A DNA stretch of 64,000 nt. It comes from Pectinophora gossypiella. Taxonomy: Eukaryota > Arthropoda > Insecta > Lepidoptera > Gelechiidae. Position numbers and translations under genes: made by a program. A model generated the notes under the pieces. The model did no database searches, was not told the DNA's origin, and saw nothing but the letters and a program-made list of their open reading frames with translations. This document shows, piece by piece, positions 42,723 through 51,709 of the stretch. Numbering within the stretch: the stretch's first letter is position 1; every line of letters starts with the position of its first letter. The stretch spans positions 5,761,786 through 5,825,785 of the forward strand of contig NC_065424.1 in the NCBI RefSeq assembly GCF_024362695.1. Direction: 5' to 3'.

Positions 42723-42806
42723 GACTCGTTAGCTCAGTAGGTTAGAGCACCGATATAAACTAAGCTTTGATCATCGGGGGGCGGGGGTTCAAATCCCTCA
42801 CGAGTC
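42723..42806 (+). ncRNA. tRNA-like Pol III unit, copy 2
   Basis: The first seven bases GACTCGT pair perfectly with the last seven ACGAGTC. The A box TAGCTCAGTAGG (42730-42741) and B box GGTTCAAATCC (42786-42796) are consensus quality. The D stem GCTC/GAGC and T stem also pair. The anticodon stem CCGAT/ATCGG encloses 18 bases instead of seven, and no plausible conserved anticodon is visible. A terminator (TTTCTCTTTTT) follows within five bases of the acceptor stem. TGACGTCA lies 41 bp upstream. No host tRNA identity can be assigned; it could be an intron-bearing tRNA gene, a pseudogene family or a distinct small RNA. Confidence 0.7.
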
Positions 42807-42864
42807 AGACTTTCTCTTTTTGTGTTTGGATATTTTCCGTGGTGTAAAGTTTCATAAAGGGACT

Positions 42865-43200
42865 GTTATGTCTGGCCAAGTAGTTCATAAGCTACTTGAC
42901 AACGTAGTCAAATGAGATACTTTTCACGAAACGTCAAAACGAAAGCTTTCTTTGGAGTTTGTATGGAAATACAGTCCTGTGACTTAAAGCGGTCAAACGT
43001 CATACACATTGTTACTTAATTCATAAATAAAATTCGAAAATTAGTTGAAAAGTATAATGAGATTGCCATTTTAGCCATCTTAGACTTGCTTCTATTTCTA
43101 GATTTGCATTTTATAATTTATCGTTGTTTGACTCAGTCAAATACCCTATTGTATGAAATCGGGGTTTTGTCGAAACATATCAGAATATATTATTTGACAA
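42865..43200. mobile_element. H-related TIR element, left part
   Basis: GGCCAAGTAGTTCATAAGCT then CAAATGAGATACTTTTCACG and ACGTCAAAACGAAAGCTTTC. A matching opposite end lies at 56630-56730. Confidence 0.6.
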
Positions 43201-43245
43201 AAGGCATAATTTGAAATTTTTTTGGAAGGAGGAATGTGAATAGGC

Positions 43246-43797
43246 TAGTTTCCAGCTAGTCAAATCAGTTACTTTTTACTAACGTCAAAGCACAAAATTA
43301 TTATGGAATTCGTTATGAAAAAGCAGCCTTTATTTTTATTTTTTATTATTATTATTATTTATTTTATGGATTAAAATTCATAAATAAGTTACTTAAATAG
43401 AAAAATTAAAACGTTTTTGTCACCTTTAAATCCGTCTTTGCGTTCGTGTTTACTAATTAAAGACAAATCTAGAACTAACGAAAAACATTTTCTTTTTTCT
43501 ATTTAACTTATTTATGAATTTTAATCCATAAAATAAATAATAATAATAATAATAAAAATAAAGAAATAATATAAATAAAAAAGTTAAGTACATAATAAAT
43601 TTTAATTCATTTTAATTTTATTTTTTTTGCTACACCGGCAAGAGCGTTGCTCTTAAATTGATGATGATGATGAATTTTAATCAAGAAAAACATAACAATA
43701 AGTTCAACATCTTATCACGTTTTGCTCTGACGCCACTGTGTGCTTTTTTCATATACTTAAAAAGTAACTGATTTGACTAGTTGGAAACTAGCCTAGT
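43246..43797. mobile_element. TIR family H (550 bp, TA-type ends)
   Basis: The ends TAGGCTAGTTTCCAGCTAGT and ACTAGTTGGAAACTAGCCTA are inverted, with pairing extended through CAAATCAGTTACTTTTTACT. A TA at each border fits a Tc1/mariner-type target. A short repeat I end (43621-43675, CACCGGCAAGAGCGTTGCTC) sits inside. Confidence 0.78.
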
Positions 43798-43805
43798 TTC
43801 CCTTT

Positions 43806-43880
43806 ATACAATACAATACAATACAAATACACTTTATTGCACCAAACTAAAAATAAATAATTATTTATTTATTTTATTTT
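43806..43880 (-). mobile_element. LINE family K 3' end, short
   Basis: (CAATA)n and CACTTTATTGCACCAAAC only; strongly 5'-truncated. Confidence 0.7.
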
Positions 43881-44196
43881 GGTATGTGTATTTAATACTT
43901 GAACAACTAAACAGTCAGTCATTCTTACGATACAGCTTAAATACATCATAAGCTTGGGTTAACCTTTTGTAAAGCTATTGTAATTTAGCCGAGGGTCTAA
44001 TGTGAGCTTACCTTAATCCTTCAACTACCTTGCGCATGTGTATAACAATGATATTTAATTAGTATAGGCACTAGAGTCGTAATTAAGTATATATCCTAAA
44101 ATAATAGCCCCGATAGACACCATCAAATTTTATTTTAAGTTATACCTGTCATTTTCTTATCCGCCAAAAAGGAAAGGGACGGATGAACATTCGCAA

Positions 44197-44335
44197 AAAG
44201 GCAGATTCTCAAAAACACAGATTCAGAAAAGGACAGATTCTTAAAAGGACAGATTCTCAAAAGGACAGATTCACAAAAGGACAGATTCTCAAAAGGACAG
44301 ATTCTCAAAAGGACAGATTCTAAAAAGGACAATTA
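44197..44335. repeat. 16-bp minisatellite
   Basis: About nine units of GGACAGATTCTCAAAA with few changes. A repeat W fragment ending GGAAAGGGACGGATGA directly precedes it, and the ACGGATGA/GACAGATT likeness suggests the array grew from that edge. Confidence 0.92.
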
Positions 44336-44632
44336 TTGTACAGTTGCACACCAAATAGTTGCCTAAACTATGAGTATGCCTCTCTCGAATTCAATCTCGA
44401 TGCCTCAAACAAGATGTGTTGTAATGCGATAATTATGTTCATGTCATTATGTCCCATGCTTGTTTATTGTGGAAACGTGTATGGGGGTAGAACAATAGAA
44501 TTGCGGTTCAAACGTGTATTATTTAGTATTCTATGGTCTTGCTTGAAATTCAGTAGGGGAATACTTTACGGGGAATGGAAAGTACAACTGGCAGCGAACG
44601 AATTTGAATTAATAAAACGTATATTATTCGGG

Positions 44633-44972
44633 AACAGCCTCGGTGGTCTAGTGGTTAAAGCGTTAGAATCACGATCTGGAGGTCCGGGTTCGATTCCCGA
44701 TGGGGACATTGTCGAAATCACTTTGTGAGACTGTTCTTTGTTTGGTAAGGACTTTTCAGGCTTGAATCACCTGATTGTCCGAAAAAGTAAGATTATTCCG
44801 TGCTTCGGAGGGCACGTTAAGCCGTTGGTCCCGGCTATTAGCCGTAAAATCACCACCACCAACCTGCAGTGGAGCAGCGTGGTGGAGTATGCTCCATACC
44901 CCCTCCGGTAGATTGAGGGGAGGTCTGTGCCCAGCAGTGGGACGTATATAGTCTGTTTATGTGTTATGTTAA
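44633..44972 (+). mobile_element. tRNA-derived SINE type C, full length with target duplication
   Basis: Head CAGCCTCGGTGGTCTAGTGG, B box GGGTTCGATTCCC and the shared core are followed by a tail with CAGCGTGGTGGAGTATGCTC and TGCCCAGCAGTGGGACG. The tail resembles that of the 5S SINEs. A perfect 10-bp ATTATTCGGG duplication flanks it (44623-44632, 44973-44982). Confidence 0.92.
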
Positions 44973-45024
44973 ATTATTCGGGTCGGGAGCCATAGTAGCT
45001 CAGTTGAAGGGTAAAGCCGGGTGA

Positions 45025-45770
45025 GAGCCCGGAGAGATATTTTTTACGAAACGTCAAAACAAAAGTTTTCTTTGAATTTTGTATTATGGAAAAATACTGT
45101 CCTGAGACGTCATCAACAAATCGGTCAAACGTGGTACCTATTGTTACTTAATCCATAAATAAAATTCGAAAATAAGTCGAAAAGTAAAATGAGATTGATT
45201 TTTGATCATCTTAGACTGGCTTCCATTTCTAAATTAGCATCTTATAATTTATCTTTGACCCAGTCAAATACCCTATTTTAGAGTTGTCTACTTCGCTATC
45301 TATGTCCTTTATGTAGTTCGCACCAGACTGTATTATATCCTGCCTGACAGATAAATGATTGTGTCGTATACAGCCATAAGCAATATAATGTACCCACTTT
45401 AGGACTCTGTCGCAACATATTGGACATTTAGTGAGACTTACAGTTCAATTTGTCAAAAAAGTTAATGTGACATGGTACCCAAGTGTATACATACGTATTA
45501 TCGTAACCGTACTAGGTTCAAGATAAATTATGAAATTCTAATTTCTTAATAAAGACAAATCTAAACCTAACGAAAAACATTTCCTTTTTTCTATTTAATA
45601 ACTTATTTATGAATTTTAATCCAGAAAAACGGAATAATTAGCGCGACATTTCTTCACGATTTTCTACGAAGTCACAGGTTGCTTTTTCATACAAATTTCA
45701 CAGTAATTTCGTGTTTTGGTGTTTAGTGAAAAGTAACTGATTTGACTAGTTGGAAACTAGACAAATGTTA
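45025..45770. mobile_element. TIR family H-related element split by a family F MITE
   Basis: The left part (ACGAAACGTCAAAACAAAAG) belongs to an H-like subfamily, the right part (TAACTGATTTGACTAGTTGG) to H. A family F copy (45371-45513) sits between them. The left terminus is missing. Confidence 0.68.
45371..45513. mobile_element. TIR family F nested in family H
   Basis: CAGCCATAAGCAATATAATG to ACGTATTATCGTAACCGTAC; the H-like body continues on both sides. Confidence 0.72.
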
Positions 45771-46104
45771 CCTATCAAGGATCCTATATACTTACATAAT
45801 CTTTTCCCTTATTTACTTAAAATATCCAATAAAACAATTTATTATTTGTAATATTTTATAATATTGTTTCAATAATTCTGTTTACGTGACAAAGTTAATC
45901 TATTTTATACAATTTCACTTTATAATTTAATGACAAATGTTAACGTTATATTAGAAATACACTTATAAAGTGAAATATACTCGTTAGCATTATATTTCGA
46001 AATCTATTTATTTTTATCCACCAGAAGATTGTCATTTTACGATTTCTTCTATAAATATATTTCTTTATTTCTCCTTTTATAAATATATTTCTAACTAAAC
46101 AAAT

Positions 46105-46195
46105 ACTTAGTACATAACAAGGTACTTTCCAGGTTACGTTCCCTAAAAACAATGTAGATGGCGTTGTACTGATTTAATATAAAAATTACCTATTT
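46105..46195. repeat. Repeat X
   Basis: CTTTCCAGGTTACGTTCCCT and GTAGATGGCGTTGTAC. Also at 41505-41595, and partly at 37945-38010. Confidence 0.5.
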
Positions 46196-46217
46196 AGCAT
46201 TACTGCTATTTTGTCAG

Positions 46218-46447
46218 TTAACATTGCAACCTACCGCGCAAATGTTAAATTGCAATAGTACTTATTCCTTTTTAAATGAATTGCTTCAATGCGGCCTTTT
46301 TAAACCACCAGGGGGGTAAAAATGGCCACATCGAAGCAATTCACACACATTTGCGCATATTAAAGTAAGTGCACAATGCAAACAAATGTCAAATAGCAAA
46401 ATTGCTTTCTTAGATGAATTGCTTCGATGAGGCCATTTTAACCCCCC
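46218..46447. mobile_element. Palindromic MITE family G, one half copy plus one complete copy
   Basis: A 3' half (46218-46306) abuts a complete copy (46307-46447). In the complete copy ACCAGGGGGGTAAAAATGGC pairs with GGCCATTTTAACCCCCCTGGT, so the terminal inverted repeats reach ACCAGG. Confidence 0.8.
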
Positions 46448-46667
46448 TGGTCTTCTAAGATATTATAATGAAGAATGAAGTGGCGATATGAGGGAGATGG
46501 TCTTATTAAAATGAAGTTTTTCTAAACAGTCGTCTGTCGCCGCGACTCTTTTTGCTACTGCTGCTTGTAACTTGCTTCGCTTGGTTGCTCTGAAACGAAG
46601 AAATATTATTATCACGAAAAATATTACCTTAAATAATAAATAGTGGTATATGTCTCTCGTATGAGTT

Positions 46668-47220
46668 GAGATCTGTGACAGACCTCATCAACCCTGGTGT
46701 CAGGATTACTGTGAAGCTGCCAAAGGCCTCTGGCACGGCTCATGGGTAACAACTATTTCCTAACATCATCTCCCTAGTATTATCAGGTCCGGTACTTTTA
46801 CAGAAGCGACTGCCGGTCTGACCTTCCAACCCACGAACGGGAAACCGGCCCAATATAGGGTAGGATACATACCTCCGAAAATGCATATCTCGGGAATGTG
46901 GGTTTTTTTGTGAGTCAAGCGTAAAGTAGAAAAAATATATTTAAAATAATAAAAAGCGTTCTATGGTTTGTATCGCTCCCTGTATAGCATAGAAGCGAAT
47001 TAGGCGCCGCGATTCGGAGCTAACATACTTACGTGGTATTTTTCTACTTTCTCGACCTTCCACCCCGCAAAGGGAAAACCACTTCTGAAGACACGTTAAG
47101 CAATTGGTCCCGGTTACTACTTACTGATGTAAGTATGTAGTCGTTACGTGAGCCATGTCGGCTCAATAATAACGTTGACACCAGGGTTGCTGAAGTTGGT
47201 AATCCACCTCACAACCCACG
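46668..47220. mobile_element. Two type B SINE tails around a chimeric SINE Q derivative
   Basis: A minus-strand tail (46668-46762) and a plus-strand core-plus-tail (47088-47220) flank a block at 46785-47075. The block combines the 3' half of SINE Q (minus strand, TTCCAACCCACGAACGGG) with a segment running from GTCAAGCGTAAAGTAG to TTTTTCTACTTTCTCGAC. The same chimera recurs at 49590-49888. Confidence 0.7.
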
Positions 47221-47859
47221 TCCATTACCACAAAAGACCCATACATACCTTACCCATACTACCTTAACCCAAAAACAATTTAAAATTATTTCTTGGTGCT
47301 AAAATTATTACTTTTAGGAATAAAAAAAAATATGGATGAATTTAACGTGTGGCACAATTATATTAATGATGATGTGTTTGTTATTTATTTTACTTTCAAA
47401 CATAGGCTTAATTAGTTGTTACTAAATAGATCTAATAAAAAAAAATAAAACTAACAAACTTTGTCGGCCCCTTTTTAATGCAACATGGTTTTTAACTGTA
47501 TTTATGACCGCAGTTATTGAAAGGTAATTCGCGATATCATAATAACAGCAAATAGTCTTCGCCCCTCACAGAGGGATCAACGGATAGCTATCCCTCCGTT
47601 CTTCAGGGGTCCCCAGAGGGTCTTATGTGGAAAAATGTGGCTCGGATAGTTCTAAACTATCGCAGGCCAGTGTTAAGTTTGTTACAAAGATGTAGGAAAA
47701 AAAGGAGTAAGTATTTGTGGTAAGGAAACAAAAATGAAAAAATGATATTTGTTGACGTGTAATATTCATTATGAATAAAGAATTGAATTGAATGGAATCG
47801 GATTTTAAAAAGACGGTCAACTGCCGTCATCCCTCCGCCGCCGCAGCGTAGGTAGGCCA
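47221..47859. other. Unassigned
   Basis: A short inverted repeat around GAGGGATCAACGGATAGC at 47570-47600; otherwise nothing. Confidence 0.4.
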
Positions 47860-48110
47860 CAAGCATAGAATAAGGAATAACCTACTTATAGAAAGGCAAC
47901 TCTCCGCTCCCCACCAGCGTCTGAGATAGATTTACCTCACCTCCCCTCAAACACAGTTTAGACTTGAATAGTATGACGTCGGACGTTACACAAACAGATC
48001 CGTGTGTAAGATAACGTCAATGTGTAGTGTCTGTGTAAAATGAGGTTGTTTGTATGAAGTGTCCGGGGTGAGCCACAAGGTAGACCAATGACCTTGAAGA
48101 TCGCGGGAAT
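47860..48110 (+). repeat. Repeat N
   Basis: CAACTCTCCGCTCCCCACC, TCTGAGATAGATTTACCTCA and AAGTGTCCGGGGTGAGCCAC. Further copies or parts lie at 31370-31570 and 63170-63290 (minus), 56140-56300, 56930-57125, 5430-5545 and 6212-6310. Confidence 0.6.
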
Positions 48111-48118
48111 ACGCAGAG

Positions 48119-48180
48119 GAATTCAATATTCAATATTATTCAATATTCAATATGCAAATAAAGAATATTGAATATTGAAT
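48119..48180. repeat. AT-rich palindrome
   Basis: (ATTCAATATTCAATAT) on the left faces (ATATTGAATATTGAAT) on the right across about 18 bp, between repeat N and TIR family E. Confidence 0.75.
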
Positions 48181-48185
48181 GTAGG

Positions 48186-48415
48186 TACATGATGTTAGTG
48201 ACATCGTAACGTAAACTTTGAGGGATGATTCAGACCATGATTACGAGTTGATATCAAGTGGAATTTTCCGTCGCAAAAGTATGTCGCAAACATGAAAATA
48301 AAAAAAACCCTAAAATGTTCATGAATTTTCCGACAGGAAATTCTACTTGATATTAACTCAGAGTTATGGTCTGAATCATCCCCCTCAGTATGCGTTACGG
48401 TGTCACTAACACCTA
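48186..48415. mobile_element. TIR family E, complete
   Basis: Terminus GTTAGTGACATCGTAACG at the left and CGTTACGGTGTCACTAAC at the right, with inner arms TATCAAGTGGAATTTTCCG and complement. The whole is a palindrome of about 230 bp around an A-rich centre. Confidence 0.85.
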
Positions 48416-48449
48416 CACGTACTTGTGTATGGCTACCTGTACGTGCCTG

Positions 48450-48680
48450 TACGAGGTGTAAGTGACATCCTAACGAACACTAACGGGGATGATTAAGCTT
48501 ATTATTCTGCGTTAGTATCAAATTATTTCCATCTCAAAAGAGTAGAAAAAAAAATTAAAAAAAAAAAACAAATATAAGTCATGAATTTTGCGACGGAAAA
48601 CTCCACTTGATATCAACTCAGAATCATGGTCTGAACCATTCCCCTCAGTATTCATTACGCTGTCACTAACACCCTGCGTA
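48450..48680. mobile_element. TIR family E, second adjacent copy
   Basis: A diverged left terminus (GTGTAAGTGACATCCTAACG) and right terminus CATTACGCTGTCACTAACAC, about 35 bp after the previous copy. Confidence 0.8.
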
Positions 48681-48849
48681 ATTATGATCGAAGACTCATA
48701 AGCTAAGTCCAAGTCCATTTTTCCTACCTCCTCGGCGCCAAGCTAAGAGCACCCGGCGGACCCGTTATCGCCTGCTCTACTTTCAATGTCCTGGACTACG
48801 CTGCAGAGACACACAGACTAAAAGACATTGTATTTGTACAGACACTATT

Positions 48850-49455
48850 AGGCTAGTTTCCAACTAGTCAAATCAGTTACTTTTTACTAAACGTCAAAAC
48901 ACGAAATTACTATGGAACTTGTACGAAAAAGCACACTGTGACGTCATAAACAATCGTCATAAAATGTCAGACTTATTGTTACGTTATTCTTGATAAGTGG
49001 AGTAAGGGGAGAACAGAAAGAACACCTATATCCGGCCCAACTGCCAACCTCACCTGCGCGCGTCGGTGCTTCATTATGAGTCGCTGGCGGCGGTGTCCAC
49101 TGGACGCCGCGGTGCTCCCTGCTAGATAACGGACGAGGCTCTGGCGACCGAGCAATGGCGGTATAACCATACCACCGGTCGGGCAACCGACCGTAGAGGC
49201 AACAGCGGCCTTGCAGTTTAAATAACTTCAAAAATGTCTGGGGCAGAAGGCAACGGGAAACCACTGCTTCTATTTTCCCAAGAGAGTCAGCATGAAGGGT
49301 CCTCGCAACCCTGATGCTGACCACGATCCTCAGATATGAGGGACCGACCCAAGAGAGAGAGATTCTTGATAAAAATAAATAAAATAAGTTAAACAGAAAT
49401 GGTTTTCGTTAGTTTTAGATTTGTCTTTATCAGAATTTCATAATTTATTTTGAAC
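48850..49455. mobile_element. TIR family H interrupted by a 365-bp insertion
   Basis: The left end AGGCTAGTTTCCAACTAGTC runs to 48996 and the element resumes at 49362 with AAATAAGTTAAACAGAAATG. The right terminal repeat is missing. Confidence 0.78.
48997..49361. mobile_element. Inserted short retroelement with 11-bp target duplication
   Basis: It is bounded by ATTCTTGATAA at 48986-48996 and 49362-49372. It ends in (AG)n and contains ACGGGAAACCACTGCTTCTA, which resembles repeat I, and GGGACCGACCCAAGAG. The 126-codon minus-strand ORF over it has no recognisable product. GC content is higher than that of the host element. Confidence 0.8.
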
Positions 49456-49589
49456 CTATTACACGACCGGTTTGTTAAGTATTCTTCAATATTCTTTCTT
49501 TATTTGCACACTATGATGGTGTACAAGTTGGTAAGTTATATTATGAGGTTTAGTACTTACACAAGTGTGAGGTATCCCAGAATCCCAGC

Positions 49590-49888
49590 ACGGGCCCGCC
49601 TACCTAACCTGAAGATTTGATAGGACCGATTTTTTACAGAAGCGACTGCCTGTCTGACCTTCCAACCCGCGAAGGGGAATCCAGCCCAATACAGGTTAAG
49701 TCACATACCTCCGAAAATGCATTTCTCGGGAATGTGGGTTTTTTTGTGAGTCAAGCGTGAAGAAGAAAAAATATATTTGAAATAATAGAAAGCGTTCTAT
49801 AGTTTATATCGCTCCCAGTATATCATAGGAGCGAATTAGGTGCCGCGCTTCGAAGCTAGGATACGTGGTATTTTTCTACTTTCTCGAC
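49590..49888 (-). mobile_element. Chimeric SINE Q derivative (second copy)
   Basis: The 3' part of SINE Q on the minus strand is joined at GTGGGTTTTTTTGTGAGTC to a segment ending TTTTTCTACTTTCTCGAC. The junction is identical in the copy at 46785-47075, so the chimera spread as a unit. Confidence 0.65.
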
Positions 49889-49958
49889 ACTAAATCTAAA
49901 ACAAGTACGAGTCCGACACATTGTCGTATAAGAGCTACGGCCTGTCGTAAAACAGTAG

Positions 49959-50590
49959 TCCACTCGTAAAGACGTTGTTACAACTGTCACCGTTTCAAAT
50001 GGTACTCCTAAAATAGTTGAAGTTTTCTTTAAGGTTTTCAAAGATAACAAGAGAGCACTTGTAGCTCAAAAACAGTGTATTAGAGCCATCTGTAACAAAG
50101 CACCTTATATTTCGTGTCGTCCGCTGTTTGTAAACTTACGAATTTTGACAGTCCCTTGTATGTACATACTAGAAGTATTTAAATTTGTTAAAAAGCATGG
50201 ACATTTGTTTAAGACAGCAGCTGATATTAATCCTAGAAGGAGACGGCTACCACAGGATCTAGCAAAGGACTACTGTCCAAAAACTACACTTTGTTTAGAA
50301 AGTCCTCATAACATGTGCATAAAAGTATACAATAAGATACCTGATAAATTTAAAAACGGACGCACTAAAGTTGTGACTTTTAAATTACGCGAATGGCTTA
50401 TTACTAATGGTTTTTATAGTATTGGAGAATTTTTGAAGTTTCGACATTTGCATGCTAATAATAATTAGCAGGATAGAGATGCTGTAACACTGCTTTATAC
50501 CATATTGTGATAGGAGGATATGTGTTGTGTGACAGGTAGGTACAGAGGTACCTACCTATCGTAAGCGAATAAATGATTTCTGATTTCAAG
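49959..50590 (+). pseudogene. Non-LTR retrotransposon reverse transcriptase C-terminal fragment
   Basis: An open frame from 49959 to the stop at 50468 encodes about 170 residues with a QKQCIRAICNKAP motif, then CRPLFVNLRILTVPCMYILE, and a YNKIPDKFKNG segment. This order (KR.IR.I, CR.LF..L.ILT...LYILE, then FN.LP..IK) is characteristic of the region after the polymerase domain in Jockey/CR1-type LINEs. The remainder to about 50590 is 3' untranslated sequence with AATAAA at about 50568. The frame is uninterrupted, so this is a fairly young 5'-truncated copy. No catalytic polymerase motif is included. Confidence 0.8.
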
Positions 50591-50614
50591 TAGTATTCTT
50601 TAACGGGTCTTGCG

Positions 50615-50945
50615 TAGTATGTGAGCCGTGGTACCCCTGTTGGTAGAACGCTTGCCTCTCACTTTGAACTTTGAACCAATAATTGTCGAATTTGTTTTCG
50701 AATTCATGTTTGGATCATAAATAATTATCACGTGCTCAGCGGTGAAGAGAAACATATTGTGAGGAAACCCACATTCCCGAGAAATGCACTTTCACACCTG
50801 TATTGGACTGGTTTTCCCTTCGCGGGTTGGAAAGTCAGACAGGCAGTTGCTTCTGTAAAAACCGGCCCTGTCAAATCTAGTAGGCAAGCGGACCTGTGAA
50901 AAACGGGATAATGCTAGGAAGGTGACTTAGTATGTGAAGTCTATT
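50615..50945 (+). mobile_element. tRNA-derived SINE type Q, near full length
   Basis: The head (GAGCCGTGGTACCCCTGTTG) contains an A-box-like part; the B box seen in the 32907 copy is deleted here. The body has ATCACGTGCTCAGCGGTGAA and CATTCCCGAGAAATGCA; the end has GTGAAAAACGGGATAATGCT. It does not share the core found in types A, B and C. Confidence 0.78.
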
Positions 50946-50991
50946 TAAGGATTAATGCGAAGATTAATGCGTTCTATGTTATCATCACTAA

Positions 50992-51095
50992 TTTAAGAGC
51001 TATGCTCTTGTCGGTGTAGCATTCTCAATGCTACTTTTTTATGGAAAAACAGGGCAGTGGTGTCCCTCTTGCCTTCCGCCCATGCACTATGCTAT
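50992..51095 (-). mobile_element. Repeat I 3' end
   Basis: TTTAAGAGCTATGCTCTTGT and GGTGTCCCTCTTGCCTTCCG on the minus strand. Confidence 0.6.
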
Positions 51096-51142
51096 TTTCG
51101 CACCCAAAAAGTATTTTTCTTTTGAAACATATTCTATTTTAC

Positions 51143-51240
51143 TGTCGTGCGGGTTGTGAGGTGGATGATTAATCATCAACCCTGGTGTCAGGGTTACTAT
51201 TGAGCCGCCATAGGCCCCTAACATGGCTCATTTAACAGCT
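51143..51240 (-). mobile_element. Type B SINE 3' tail
   Basis: Only the 3' tail (CATCAACCCTGGTGTCAGGG and the adjoining blocks) is present on the minus strand. Confidence 0.7.
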
Positions 51241-51361
51241 ACATTTGTCCGTTTGTCTGTCTTGTGTTAGTCTTATTGTTTTATATCCTGTTCTGTGTAC
51301 AATAAACTGTTAAATAAATAAATACTTACTTAAGTAAATATGACTCGGGACTGCTCATTGT

Positions 51362-51536
51362 ATACAGGGTGTTAGTGACATCGTAACGAAAACTTAGGGG
51401 GATAGTTCAGACCATGATTTTCACTAATGATTAAAATTTTCATGAATTTTCCGATAGAAAATTTCACTTGATATCAACTCAGAATCATCGTCTGAATCAT
51501 CCCTCTCAGTATTCGTTACGGTGTCACTAACACCCG
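51362..51536. mobile_element. TIR family E, complete
   Basis: ACAGGGTGTTAGTGACATCG at the left, CGGTGTCACTAACACCCG at the right; the left inner arm is shortened by deletion. Confidence 0.85.
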
Positions 51537-51562
51537 TAGGTACTTGTACTGCCTGTACGTAC

Positions 51563-51709
51563 GGTCACGAATACTAATATGTACACACTTTGATACCATG
51601 TCACATTACATTTTTTGACAAACTAAACCGTATGTCACATTAAATGTCAAATATGATAGTGTGACAGGGTTTTAAAGTACATGATATTACTCATGACTGT
51701 ACTTGTAGT
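51563..51709. mobile_element. TIR family F (inverted)
   Basis: TACGGTCACGAATACTAATA to ATATTACTCATGACTGTA; opposite orientation relative to the 1849 copy. Confidence 0.78.

Noticed and set aside
42723..42806. Standard tRNA-Lys or tRNA-Ile gene
   Set aside because: The acceptor stem recalls bacterial tRNA-Lys and the D arm recalls tRNA-Ile, but no consistent anticodon exists and the loop is 16-18 bases; calling a specific tRNA is not justified.
42723..42806. Bacterial or symbiont DNA
   Set aside because: Flanks are moth repeats, no bacterial gene is nearby, and copies are dispersed among insect elements.
44336..44728. 130-codon plus-strand ORF
   Set aside because: Its C-terminal third reads through a type C SINE, the start is not a credible ATG, and the rest has no similarity I recognise.
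48944..49324. 126-codon minus-strand ORF
   Set aside because: It crosses the border of a 365-bp insertion into TIR family H, so it is a chance frame.
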